The position numbers and the translations under genes were made by a program. The notes beneath the pieces were generated by a model, which saw nothing but the letters and a program-made list of their open reading frames with translations, searched no databases and had not been told where the DNA came from. 64,000 nt of DNA from Cinclus cinclus (taxonomy: Eukaryota; Chordata; Aves; Passeriformes; Cinclidae), in contig NC_085046.1 of NCBI RefSeq assembly GCF_963662255.1, positions 48,499,797 through 48,563,796 on the forward strand, written 5' to 3'. Every line of letters begins with the position of its first letter. Within the stretch, counting starts at the first letter, position 1. Of this stretch, positions 37,265 to 48,519 are shown in pieces.

Positions 37265-37951
37265 CTACTTTTTGCCATAGAGGAGTAGTACATTTATTCT
37301 CATGTCTTTAAAACCTAAACCCCATAGCACTCTTCCTGCTTGTTCTGTGTGGCCAAAATCATGTGGGGAATAGTCTTCCTTACCTTAACTAATCCAGACT
37401 GGAGAAGCAAAAGAGGGAAGAACAGGTTGACCTAATACTTTGATTTGCTCTCTTTTGAATGCAATCCTATTTTCCAGGTATCTACAACAAACATTTCAAC
37501 TAACTGGAGAAAATGAATGAGCCTTTGTACCTCATGAAGATAGTTAACATAAAGAAACACAATGCAGTAGCTGTTACAGGATGCAAGTTTGTTGCACTCT
37601 GAGCAATAACCGAGCAAAAGCTGGCAGGAAAACAGGGGGTGCAGTCCAGAAATCTGCTTCCATTTTTGGGTTGTAAACCAGTATTTCCCAGTAGAGATGG
37701 ACCAGAGACCTCCTCCTTAAATAAATGCTCCTTTTTCTTTAGGTCAGGGTCATTAGCTTGCGCTTACAGGCCTCTTAAATAAGGGTACTATTTCATGTTG
37801 ATACATGTTAAATTTTAATATCTGAATGTGAAATTACCAGTGAAAGCTATCTCTCTGGAAAGGACTATTAAGGTCCATAATCAAAAGAGCATCATTTGAT
37901 TTTGTGCAGGGGAGTTCTTAGAGAAGGCTGGGGCAGACCAACTTTAAAATA
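37265..37951. other. gene-free interval between two solo LTRs
   Basis: No gene or other repeat was recognised in these roughly 690 bp. Confidence 0.45.
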
Positions 37952-37955
37952 GTAC
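37952..37955. repeat. target-site duplication GTAC, left copy
   Basis: GTAC precedes the terminus TGTTATAAG and recurs at 38454-38457 after the terminus TTATTACA. Four bases is short and GTAC is self-complementary, so chance is possible, but both LTR ends are canonical. Confidence 0.7.
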
Positions 37956-38453
37956 TGTTATAAGTGTTTGTCACACACACTGACTCAGAGCCAATTGAAC
38001 ATCAACAAGTGGAATTTATTAAGCAAGCGGTAACAAGCAAAAGCAGCGCTGGGCGGCCGGGAGTTAGCACTCCACCAACGGCACGCACTTTCCTCTCTCA
38101 GTCCTTTGGGTTTTATACCCCTTGTTTCTGGTGTACGTGTCCCTTTTGCAATCGTGTCTGCGCTGGCACTGCCTGTTGATAGGGGTCGTACTTTGCTCTC
38201 CGGTGGTCGTTGGAATGAAGAAGACTCCTCTTCCCGGCAGAACCTCTGCCTTATCAGTAGATCCTTTTTACACGTTGAACAATGGATACTTAAGTATGGT
38301 TAATTAACTCAGCTCAAACTAATCAAGACATTCTTGTGGACTACGGGTGCATGACTTGTGCCCTCTCAGATCTGGTTCTATTCTTTGTTATTTTATTGAA
38401 CTCTTGGTAGTCCTTCTATTTTAATGAACAATTTTTATGTTGTTTTTATTACA
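37956..38453 (-). repeat. solo LTR, third ERV family, minus orientation
   Basis: This 498-bp LTR has TG...CA termini and a 4-bp duplication. On the minus strand there is a TATA box (TATAAAA, 38111-38117) and a polyadenylation signal (AATAAA, 38015-38020) about 95 bp downstream, in the order and spacing of a short-R LTR. The interior includes a CG-containing block (gcgctgggcggccggg) against an AT-rich background. No viral coding sequence adjoins it. Confidence 0.85.
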
Positions 38454-38457
38454 GTAC
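38454..38457. repeat. target-site duplication GTAC, right copy
   Basis: This exact match to 37952-37955 abuts the CA end of the LTR. Confidence 0.7.
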
Positions 38458-39115
38458 CACACTTTTATAAAGAGTTTATTTTAAAAAAAACCCCAAAAGT
38501 ATACTGCCTCATCCAACATGAGCTATCCACGAGTAAGAAATGAGCATCATTTCCAAAGTGAGCATAATTTCCTTCCAGAAAGCTATGTCCCCTTTTCTGC
38601 GGGAATATTCTGCCTGATTCTCCCTAGAACCACCTGAAAATGATCATCAATGGTGACTGTAATGGTCTCTGTATTTACCTGCTCTGCCTGCCCTTATCTG
38701 GGCTGCTGCAGATTTACCCTTTCTGCCTTCTCAAAACAGCACACCTGATGTTTGCTCAGCTTTTCATAAAAGAAGCAGACAAGCCACTCAAATTTAATTT
38801 GACCAGAACAAAATGTTGAAGTAATTGATGTAAAATAGAGAAAGGGATACCTGGCTAAAGAATAGGTATATTCCATTTACTCCACTTATCCAGGCTATAG
38901 TTCACCAGTTTGTGGTGATAAAAAGCCATTAATGAGCTTTGTCACTGACAGCATTATTTTCTAATCTTAATTCCTTTAGGATTATTATCTTTAAAGGCAC
39001 TTGAAAGAAGATTTTAATTTCTACTAAAATGAAACTGAAAAGTAATGCTTAGATGCAGTAGTATCTATGCAATAAAGCAGCTTTATAAGCATTCACTTGA
39101 ATAAACATCATTTAT
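38458..39115. other. gene-free interval
   Basis: No gene or repeat recognised beyond short A-rich runs (near 38483). Confidence 0.45.
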
Positions 39116-39675
39116 GTCCCATTTTGCCCATGGAGTTGGAGGAGGATGACTTCTTGCTGCCACTGCCCCCCCTCCCCACTGAACTCCATCCCTGCCATTC
39201 CAGCGCCAGGAGCCACCCTCGCTGCTGTTGGACCCTTCTCTGCTGCCTTCTCGCTTTCAGCCTGCCACCTCCAGGCACCCTGCTGAGCACTGAGACCGAC
39301 ACCATGAGCGGAGGGGTCTCTCCTCCATCCCTCTCCCACCTTGGATGTCACCATCACTCCCCAGCCCTCCTGCAGATGTGCAGGACCTGCCCTCACCACT
39401 GGTAACTGCAGCACAAGGAGAGGGTGCCTGTAGCCCAAAAAGGACTGCGACTGAGTTACTTTTCTGTTTGTGGCTAATTTCATAGCTGTTGTTGTTTTTG
39501 TTTGTCTTGTTAGATATATTAATAAAGAACTGTTATTCCTATCCCCATATCTTTGCCTGAGAGCTCCCCTTAATGCCAAAATTACAGTAGTTTGGAAGGA
39601 GGGGGTTTCACCCTCTCCATTTCAAAGAGAGACTCCTGCCTTTCTTAACAAATACCTGTCTTTCAAACCATTACA
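39116..39675 (+). repeat. truncated, diverged LTR of the provirus family
   Basis: About 560 bp match the last four fifths of the provirus LTR in plus orientation. Shared landmarks are 'actccatccctgccat', 'agatatattaataaagaact' (with an AATAAA signal) and 'tatctttgcctgagagctcc'. The end is degenerate (AAACCATTACA), and the first 150 bp or so are missing. Divergence is clearly higher than between the proviral LTRs, so this is an older insertion. No target duplication was found. Confidence 0.88.
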
Positions 39676-42600
39676 GCCTTAGTTGGGATTGGGGAAATAT
39701 TTGGAATTCTATCCGCATGGGTTTTGGTATAGTATATTATTAGAACTTCTGGCCAGAAGAACTTCACTGTTTCCTCCTATACATATACAGGTAATACAGG
39801 GCTGATGGTATGGGATGGAGTTTTCAAGACCATTCAAGTTCAGCTACAGCCTTTGACATCAGCAATCCTTCTTAACTGTTAGAGGGAGCAGAGCTAGGAC
39901 AGCTCTAAGTGCTTCTGCAATTCCTACCCAGGAGAGAGCATGGAAACAGGAAGGGATGAGAGGATTGACCCCTCTGTCAGGAAATAAAGGATTACAGGCT
40001 CCAGAAATGTCATATAGAAGGTCTGCCAAATTTGCCTCTTAAAGACCAGGGTAGGAAAGAAGAACTCCTTTAAAAGTTTGCAGCGCTATGTGGGATAATG
40101 ATAGATGCAAGGAAGCTCTTTCTTAGTGTACGTTAAATGTACATGATTAAAAGCCCTTTAGACCATCTTTTATCTTAAAAAGACCCCATAATGAAACACC
40201 AAAACACAGAAAAAAATGAAAAACAAAACATCAGCTGTAGAAATAGAAATATTTGTTATTCTTTATTGTACTTCACAATTAAGGGTAATGATTTGTTTTT
40301 CATATTTATGAGACTACAATACTGCATCACGCTTTTCAGCTTTGCTTTTATCTTTCTCTGGACATAGAAGATATATTTTGTTCACAAACTTTGTACAAAA
40401 TCTATAGGAAATACTGAAAATTCTTTATTCTCTCAAATTCATTGTCATAATTAAATACAAAATGCAGTTAAAAATTAATTTTGGTCAAAAAGTATGCTTA
40501 ATTAAATCAGTACTTTTAGTTGCCTAGTTTTCCCTATACTTTATTTTTTTTGTTTTGTTTTGTTTTGTTTTGGAAAATCTCTTTTTAAAGAAAGAAAATT
40601 TTCATCCATCTCTGCTCTTCGCTAGCTGAATGCAAATTTGACAAAGTAGCAGAAATCATAACAGTAATTATGTTCCTGAAAATTTCATAGAAATTATGTC
40701 TGGATGGATTGAGAAGAGAGCCAAGTGAGTTCTTCCCAGGAGGAAAAGGGCTTCAGTATGAACTGAACCATCATCAGTGTTCGACCTCCCAATATCCACA
40801 AAGCAGTTTACCTACTAAGTGACTTGCCAACATATGAACCTCTCAGCTCTGATCCTGATACCTACAGCTTTTCTTGCTCAGTGGGTGGTCAGGGGACATG
40901 AGAGTGAACCAAGATAGCAGAGCTATTAGAAGTCCGGGAGGAGCCCCTGCAGTGGGCAGGAGCACAGGGATTAGTGTCTAAAAGCACAGAAAAGTTGCCA
41001 TTCACAGTTTAGCTTCTCAGGAACTAACCTGACTGTTGTTCAGGAGGTTTTTCCTGCTGCTTAAAAAGATATTTCTGTCCTATTTGAGGGCTGTCACTCC
41101 TTTCTAAGTAAGTAGTACAGGACACAGAGAGGTGTGTGGTTTGTGTACATGTGCCGTTCATTGGCTATTCAAGACAGTGGGACAAAATGAAATGTGTGCT
41201 TCTGTGCATGGCTTACATGTTGCTTACAGCAACCCTACCATCAGGACTAACTGACATGCAAAAAATAGCAGCCTGGGAGCCACAGATACTGCTTTAGTGG
41301 AGAGCACTCAACAACAGTGGTTCTGATTCTCTAATGGGGGTTCAAGTCTTCTTTTCAACCAGGGAAACATATCTAGGAAACATGTTCCAGGGCTACTTGA
41401 TTGCATCTGCCCTACAAGTAAATAAAATAATTTATCCCTAGGGACATCAATAACCTGGCAATTTTCACTACGCTTTACCTCAAGATAAATCTTTTGGCTA
41501 GAAACTTGGTTAGAAAATAAAAACAAATGCACTTGGATTCAAAGCTGAACAGTCTCTTCAGTTAGCTGCATCAGAATTTTTTCTTTTCTCTGGTCACAGA
41601 ACAAACCTGAAACTGCACAAAGATTATTTTCTTTTCTTTGAGGGAAGAAGTCTAAGATTAAGTAATAATCAATAGCAGAGAGTAAATAAACCAATCTCTT
41701 CATGGATTGCAAAGGGACTTCAGAGGCCTTTATGCTTCATGGCAACCACTACCAAAAGAGCAGGCAATTGTTTTTAAAGAGTGGAGACAAAGTGCCTGTG
41801 TCAAAGAAAGGTCACATTCAACAGCAAGAATACATGCTAAACCTTAGAAAGCCTAAAAGCAGCTGAGGTAGTGAAATGGATCATTCTCTCTCTAACTGGA
41901 CAGGGCATCTTGAAGAATGTTTGTTACTGCTTTGCCGTATTAAAGCCATTGCAATTTCTAAAGTCAGACCTACAGAAAATAATAATAATACGGAGATCCA
42001 TATGCTACAGCTTAAAATTTTTAAGAAGATCCTAGAGGATGAAGAAATAAAATTTCTGCTGGTGAAAAGCAGTCTGAGGCAGTGCTGATGATCTGATGCA
42101 ATGCAGACTTATCTGTATTTGCAGAATAGAAATTTTGCAGAATAGAATAGTTGTCACAGAAACAAAGGATTAGTGACCAATTGCATCAAAACATTATCTA
42201 ATAAAAAATGCCTAATATTCATAGCACTAAAATTCTTAAAATTGTACCCCAGTCAGATCAGATCACATCACATGATTTGTACCCCTGATATTCTCTTTTC
42301 ACACCTTTCACCTTGCCCTCTCTGAAGCTCTTCTCCCTTGCCACCTTCACCAACTTCCTAATAAACAGCTGTGTCTCTTTGCACTTTCCATTGAGCCCAG
42401 TTTGGCTGATTTTACACTCTTATTTGAAACTTGTAACATGGTAGTGTTATGATTTCAGTCTTGGTCAGCAGTTCTGTTATAAGTGGGTACCCCACATTTT
42501 GTTTTATGTGCAATGTCTCTCTTGGCTTCTGCTTCTCAGTCAAAAGCCATGTCTGGCCTTTTGTCAGCACAATTCAACAACTTCTATGCTTTAGTTCTTT

Positions 42601-43094
42601 ATCTGTAATATGGATATATCTTTTCTAATGCCATTTTCCTACCTTGCCTGTTTAGAGAAATGGACAGTGGACATCCCTTAATTTAAGCACCTGATTTCAG
42701 ATGAAGGCATTCAAATAATATTGATGTAAAATTAGGCAAGCAGACAAATAACATCATAACCACAGATCCCCTCTAAATACTTCTCTTAACCTTTCTCTAC
42801 TTACCAAAACACAGCTGGAAAGTGGAGTTTTTGTTATGTCCCAAAGTAAAAGAGAATAGATCTCAAGATTATTACACCTTCCAGTTATAATCTTCCTCAA
42901 CTGCTACATCTACTTCTTCTTAGGAAGTCCCTACTTTTCCCATGCCCAGACTATTTAGACAAAAATAAACTGAGACGAAGATAGCTGGAGTTTACAGGAC
43001 ACAAAAAGCCTATTCCCATCCCCTATATTCTTATAACAGTTTTGCCATTGTGGTTCCAGGGAAAACAGTCATGGGTTTCCTGTGGCTGACTATA
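39676..43094. other. gene-free stretch with T-rich tract at 40543-40572
   Basis: No exon or RNA gene recognised. A (TTTTG)n tract lies at 40543-40572. Around 42360 there is an AATAAA with pyrimidine-rich surroundings that superficially resembles an LTR end, but no termini or target duplication were found. Confidence 0.4.
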
Positions 43095-43152
43095 TTCATA
43101 TTCATGTTCATGTTCATGTTCATGTTCATGTTCATGTTCATGTTCATGTTCA
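43095..43152. repeat. (TTCATG)n hexanucleotide repeat, about 9-10 copies
   Basis: Nearly perfect TTCATG units (the first is TTCATA) run for 58 bp. The period is a multiple of three, so frames stay open on both strands and give Met-Phe or His-Glu dipeptide runs. These are products of the repeat, not evidence of a gene. Confidence 0.95.
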
Positions 43153-46100
43153 GCAGCTGCTGTCCACCTCTGCCAAATACCCAATGTAATCATACCTTCC
43201 TGAAAATAAAAAAGAAATGCATTCAAGAAGAGAAGCAGCAGTAGATCCCCTCTCTGGACCTGGACTGAAGAATTGCAAGAACAAGTAATAGTTTGCAAGC
43301 CAATAAGCTATAAAGGCGTTTTCCCCTTTGGTTTTGTCTAAGTTTCATTTTCTCCTTGCAATAGTCTACCTGAAGCAAACAACTTTTTTCTTGATTAAAC
43401 TAGAGTAGTGAGTACTCTATATATACAATTGGTGAGTACCTATCTCATGCCCTAAATAGATTATTATTCAAGCCTGGAGATTTTATTTTCCTGAATTACA
43501 CTACAGATGTGCAAAATGGAAAGTAAGAGTCAGGAACTGCTTTCCTATTATATGCTGTTGAGTTGCATTGATTGGTTGCTCAAAAGCAAAACCTGTTTAA
43601 GAAATCAAAACAAAATACTGCAAATGCAAGAATCTGAGGAGAGACAAGAGGAGCTTAAAATTCAAAGTCTATCCACTGTGCATACTTTATATTCAAATGT
43701 TAAAAAAAATAAAAGCCTCTTCCAGCTACAGGTGATACATGCCTGAGATGTGCACTATATTAAAAGCTTTGGATTTGATAAACTGTATAATGATGACATG
43801 AATATTTAGAAGTATTACCACTTTTAGCAGGGGGAAGAAATCTCCACTGATAGCATGCCCATAAGCTCTCATGCTGCTAAACCAAATAAAATAATGAATT
43901 ATAAAACTAGTCATTAAGCTTAGGATAAAACTGAAATCTCTGAGTTAGGCACTTTTTCTTTTGTGGTGTTTTGGGGGCTTTTGTTGGTTTTGGGAGTATT
44001 TTGTTTTGTTTTGTTGCTGATGTTCTGCTCCATTACCTATCTGAGGAAGTAGCAGATGGTTGTAAAAGATTCAGATAAGTATCTTGATAGGGGGAGTGCA
44101 AATACAACTGGGTGATTTTAGCATCTGTCCAGCGTCCAAGAATACAGAGAAATGCACTGAAGTGGTCAAAAAAAGGAGCTGGAAGGTTGGAACAAGGGCA
44201 AACATGGTGTTGAGCAGGTCCATCTGAAAGCAGCCTGGAGATCAGTTGAAATTCTTCACATTATTCTGGATTTCTGAAAATTTCTTCACAAAATTATGAC
44301 TCAATTTCTTTTCTAGATTTACTACTAGGTCAGTCCTTTCTTGGTGATACTGATGCCCTAAGGGATTTGGTTCTACACACTATTCATAGCCTTATAACCA
44401 TTATGGCTTCTTTGAATTTTCGTGCAAACACCAAACTTTCTCAGAGCAACATAAAGCTTTAGGACTTAATTAAAATGTGATGAGCACATGGGAAGCTAGA
44501 AGTTGAAGACTATAGTTGATGTAGCAATGTGTTTTACTATGTGCATTACTCTGTAATGTTTTAGCTTTAAAACCAGAAGCATTTTATTTCTTTTAGCATG
44601 AGTATTGAATCTGATAAGGTTAAATCAGGCAAACTGCCAGTGTTGGAGGATTGCCATAAAAAGCTAACTGATAGGTTTGATGGAGAAGCTGGAGGCTGAG
44701 ATTGCCTGACCTTCAGAAGCAGTGAAAGACACTGAGAAATGCAGGGAGAAGCTCCACCAAAGCCATCTGATCTTCTCACAAGCACTAGGGTGTCAAGGCA
44801 TATTAAACTGGCAAAACAAAAAGCACAGAGGATGGATATATTAGCAAAAGAAAACAAATTTTGTCAGGGAAGTTCTGGTTCATAAAAGGTAAAGACAGCA
44901 GGGGAGGTTGCAGTTTAAAAATCAGGCAAGAAAGCCAGCATTAATTAAGGTTTTTTCAATAGGCACTGAGCTGGTGGAGAGAAGACTGAGAGTTGTAAAT
45001 TCAATCTTCTGCAACAGAGTGGGAGACTTTGTGAGGAAAAAGTGGGTATGACTTGAGGTGATTGGAATCTTCCCTGGAGCCGCCATTCCCCTCGTGACTC
45101 ATTTACATTTATTTCTTTTACTGATACTCCTTGCTCTCCTGTTGATCTCTACTATAATGTTCTCATTTGTGCCTTGCTGATTTAAACACTTGTGAGGTCT
45201 GGGAGGAAAAAAAAAAGATGTATTGATGAGATTCCCTGCTTCAGAAGGAGAAGAAATATACATGAGAATGACAGTTCACTTATGATGACTTAAAGCTTTC
45301 TAAGTGCATGCATATCTGCAAATTGTGGGCAAAGGTTTTCTGTCTTTCTGCTATAGGAGGTGTAGTACATGAACATTAAGAGAGGAACCACTTTGAAGTT
45401 GCATCCTTTGAGACAACTGAGAAACAGCTGGGAGAACAAAGAATATGACAAAAATTTATTGTGCAAAACTACACAATAAATCAACAGGGAGTAGCAGTCA
45501 GGCATGCAATAAGCCATGACAAATGCAGGTATTAGAAATAAAGTCATACAGAACAGACATCACCATGTTGTTTTTTTTTTCAGAATAAAGAGCAAAGAAA
45601 TATAAATAAATAGCTCATTTGTGATGTAGTATAACAAATAAAAAGCATAATAACAATGAAATTTCCAGATGCCAGTAACTATGTCTCTAGTAGCTTAAGT
45701 GAGGAAACTCACCAGCTTTCTATCTATAAACAGCTTGTTTTATATGAGTGTGTTATTTTTAAAATATTATTCAAATTATTTTCACAGAAGCTAATTTTAA
45801 CATACACTTTCCCCTAAAAAGTAATTTTAAGCGTTTCATATTTGGATGGCACAGTTTTTGCTCTCTGAATATAATGAAATAAGAAAAGAGAAATTATAGT
45901 TAGATCGTTGGGCCTTTGATTTGCCTTCAGAGAAAGCAAAATTTGTCTGTGCTCTTCAAGCTGAAAATCAGAAATCTGTTTATCTTAGGTCATCTTTTTT
46001 CTGTGTTCCTGGAACTAGACATTGCATCAGATAGCTATTGTTAAAATAATACACAAAATACATGAAAAGGTGTTGTTTGTTTGTTTGTTTTCTTTTGGAA

Positions 46101-47803
46101 AGAGGAGTTAATGATTTCAGGGGCTTACTCTGCCAAGATTAAGGTATAGAAAGAATAGTAACCAGTGACGGAGAGTAATGACAACTCTGAACATAAGGTC
46201 CTTTCTGTGAGCACGCAACAGGACAGACACATTTCATTCAACTAACATGGCACCTATATTCCAAACCATGTAGGATAAGCTCCATGAGAAGCAGGTATTA
46301 TGTATTTCCATCCATACTCCTTAAAGAAACCACCAAATAAAACAGATGCCAGAAGAACCCAAGAAGCAATGAAAAAGACCTAAAAAGATTGGACTGCTCT
46401 AGGTGTGAGTGAGCTGCTTCCTGAGTGAGGTTCTTCTTTCCTGTCTCCCCCAAAATGGGATTCCTTGGGGAACTGGCAGGTCCCCAGATTTTGTCAGCTC
46501 TTAGGCTTAGTATCTGCACAGGGACTGCTGTGCAGGATGTTGGTTGTTGAACAGAACCATCTGTTTAACCTGCTGACACAGGCCTTAAAATAAAAGGTCT
46601 CTCTGGGAGACTCTGAACAGCCCACTGATCATTCCTGTCCTGCAAGAAGGGAATCATCTGGCAGGAGCATCAGCATGTGCTTAAAGCAATGGTGAGTGTC
46701 AAATATTGACATTTTGAAAGAGCCCAGGCTGAAGAATTGCAGAGACACAGACCACCAGCCCATGTCTGATAGGGATTGACATAATCAAAGTACACTGTGC
46801 TTTCTCCTTACTCATGGGAGCTACCAAAGCAATGTATCTTTTTATTTGGGTAATTATTTTGGTATTCATGAAGTCTCTGTTGATATCATAATGCCAAAGT
46901 ATGAAGAACAGTTGGAAGCTTTTTTATTGTAAAATAGAGCGCAATAATCAGTAGCTAGACAGAGACATGTTTCTTTAAATATTGAAGGAAACACATTTTT
47001 GATCTTCTGTCCTATATAGAATTGTTCTTACAACAGGATTAAAGAATTTCCTAATAAAATTATTTGCATCCACATTTGAATGATGCGTATGTTTTGGGTT
47101 TTTTTCTTTTCTGAAAACAGATTCCCAAGGAATGGGAAGCCTAAGCAGTGGCAGGAGCAGAGAAGTGAAAAGCACCTCCTGATAGCTATTTGTTGATTTT
47201 AGGTTTTGCCCTTAGGTATGACAGCTGGAAGAGTTTACTCTCTTGAAACTGAATACAGACTCAGAGCAGATGATTGTCAGCACCTTCTACAAGTAGGAGG
47301 AGAAAAAAAAAATAAATTGAACAGACAGAATTCAAGCACACTTCTTTGTGAGTTTCTTTCAAAACTGTCCTGTTTGGAATGTATCTAAAATGACCCTCAT
47401 GTAACTGATTTTTCCAGGCATGTAGTGTACCATTAAAAAAATTATTAGTACAAGCATCTCTGGAAACTAATATTTCTTGAAAATGTTTACCTCTGGTTCT
47501 CCACTTACAAATATCAGTTAAAACCATGTTTTTAAATACTTCCCCGCCCCCACCAATTTTTCCAAGCTGGGGTCCCCAGATTTCCTCTCTCTCCCTCCAA
47601 ACCCTCTTGAAAACAGCAGCCAGAGGAAGAAATAGAGTGACACAGAGGACCTTTATGGAAAGAAAGCTTGTCAGGCTGGGCAAGATAAAGCTTGTTTTTA
47701 CTCCAGCCTGTCTCTTTTGGTCTAGAAAGACAGAGCCATGAATATTTTTTTCAGCAAGTAATCTACTCAATGGTTTCGGCCCTCCTTCCTGGTTATAAAT
47801 GAC
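43153..47803. other. gene-free stretch
   Basis: No gene recognised. Minor low-complexity features are a G/T-rich segment with (TTTTG) units near 43975-44015 and (GTTT)n at 46073-46090. Short open frames around 43507-43746 lack any family signature. Confidence 0.4.
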
Positions 47804-48519
47804 TGTTGGGGATTGGTCTTTTCCCTTTTCCCTCTGTGGAATTTTCCCCATTGTCATGCTAAGATACCTATTGATTAGGCCCTGGTGGCAGGGGGAAGGG
47901 GGGATAGGAGGGAAGAGGGAAACCCCCGCGAGATTCAAAAAGCCTTAAGAGGAGACTAAAGGCACTGGCTCGGCCCATTTCACTCACGGAGTTCGGACGA
48001 GAAGGACAATCACAGCCACTGACTCCATCCCTGCCATCCCAGCGCCGGGAGCCATTCTCACTGCTGTCAGACCCTGCACTGATGCCTTATCGCTTTAACC
48101 TGCCATCGTCCAGCACCCTGCTGAGCACTGTGACCAACACCATGAGCGGAGGGCTCTCTCTCCATCTCTCTCTCCCCCTGGGACAGCGCTGCCATCACCC
48201 CCAGCCCTCCTGCAGCTCTGCGGGACCTGCCCGCCCCCAGCACTGGGAACTGCAGCTCAGGGAAAAGGTGCCTGCAGCCAAAAAACATTGGGACTGAGTT
48301 ACTGTTCTGTTTGTGGGTAATTTCATAGCTGTTGTTGTTTTTTGTTTGTCTTGTTAGATATATTAGTAAAGAACTGTTATTCCTATCCCCACATCTTTGC
48401 CTGAGAGCTCCTTTAATTCCAAAATTATAATAATTTGTAGGGAAAAGGGATCACACTCTTCATTTCAAAGGAAGGCTTCTGCCTTTCTTGGTAAATACCT
48501 GTCTTTTCAAACCAGGACA
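47804..48519 (+). repeat. solo LTR, same family as the provirus
   Basis: This 716-bp LTR has intact termini (TGTTGGGGATTGG at the start, AAACCAGGACA at the end) and matches the provirus LTR throughout in plus orientation. An AGTAAA polyadenylation-like signal lies near 48365. Flanks read ATGAC before and ATGTA after, possibly a decayed 5-bp duplication with two mismatches. No internal viral sequence is present. A minus-strand open frame over its left half is incidental. Confidence 0.94.

Noticed and set aside
42080..42438. Possible additional LTR with AATAAA near 42360
   Set aside because: No TG...CA pair with a target duplication could be found and no match to the other LTRs. The resemblance is only compositional.
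43023..43298. His-Glu repeat open frame
   Set aside because: Generated by the TTCATG hexamer array.
47261..47938. Minus-strand open frame of 225 codons
   Set aside because: It runs from unique sequence into the left part of a solo LTR and has no recognisable domain, so chance is more likely.
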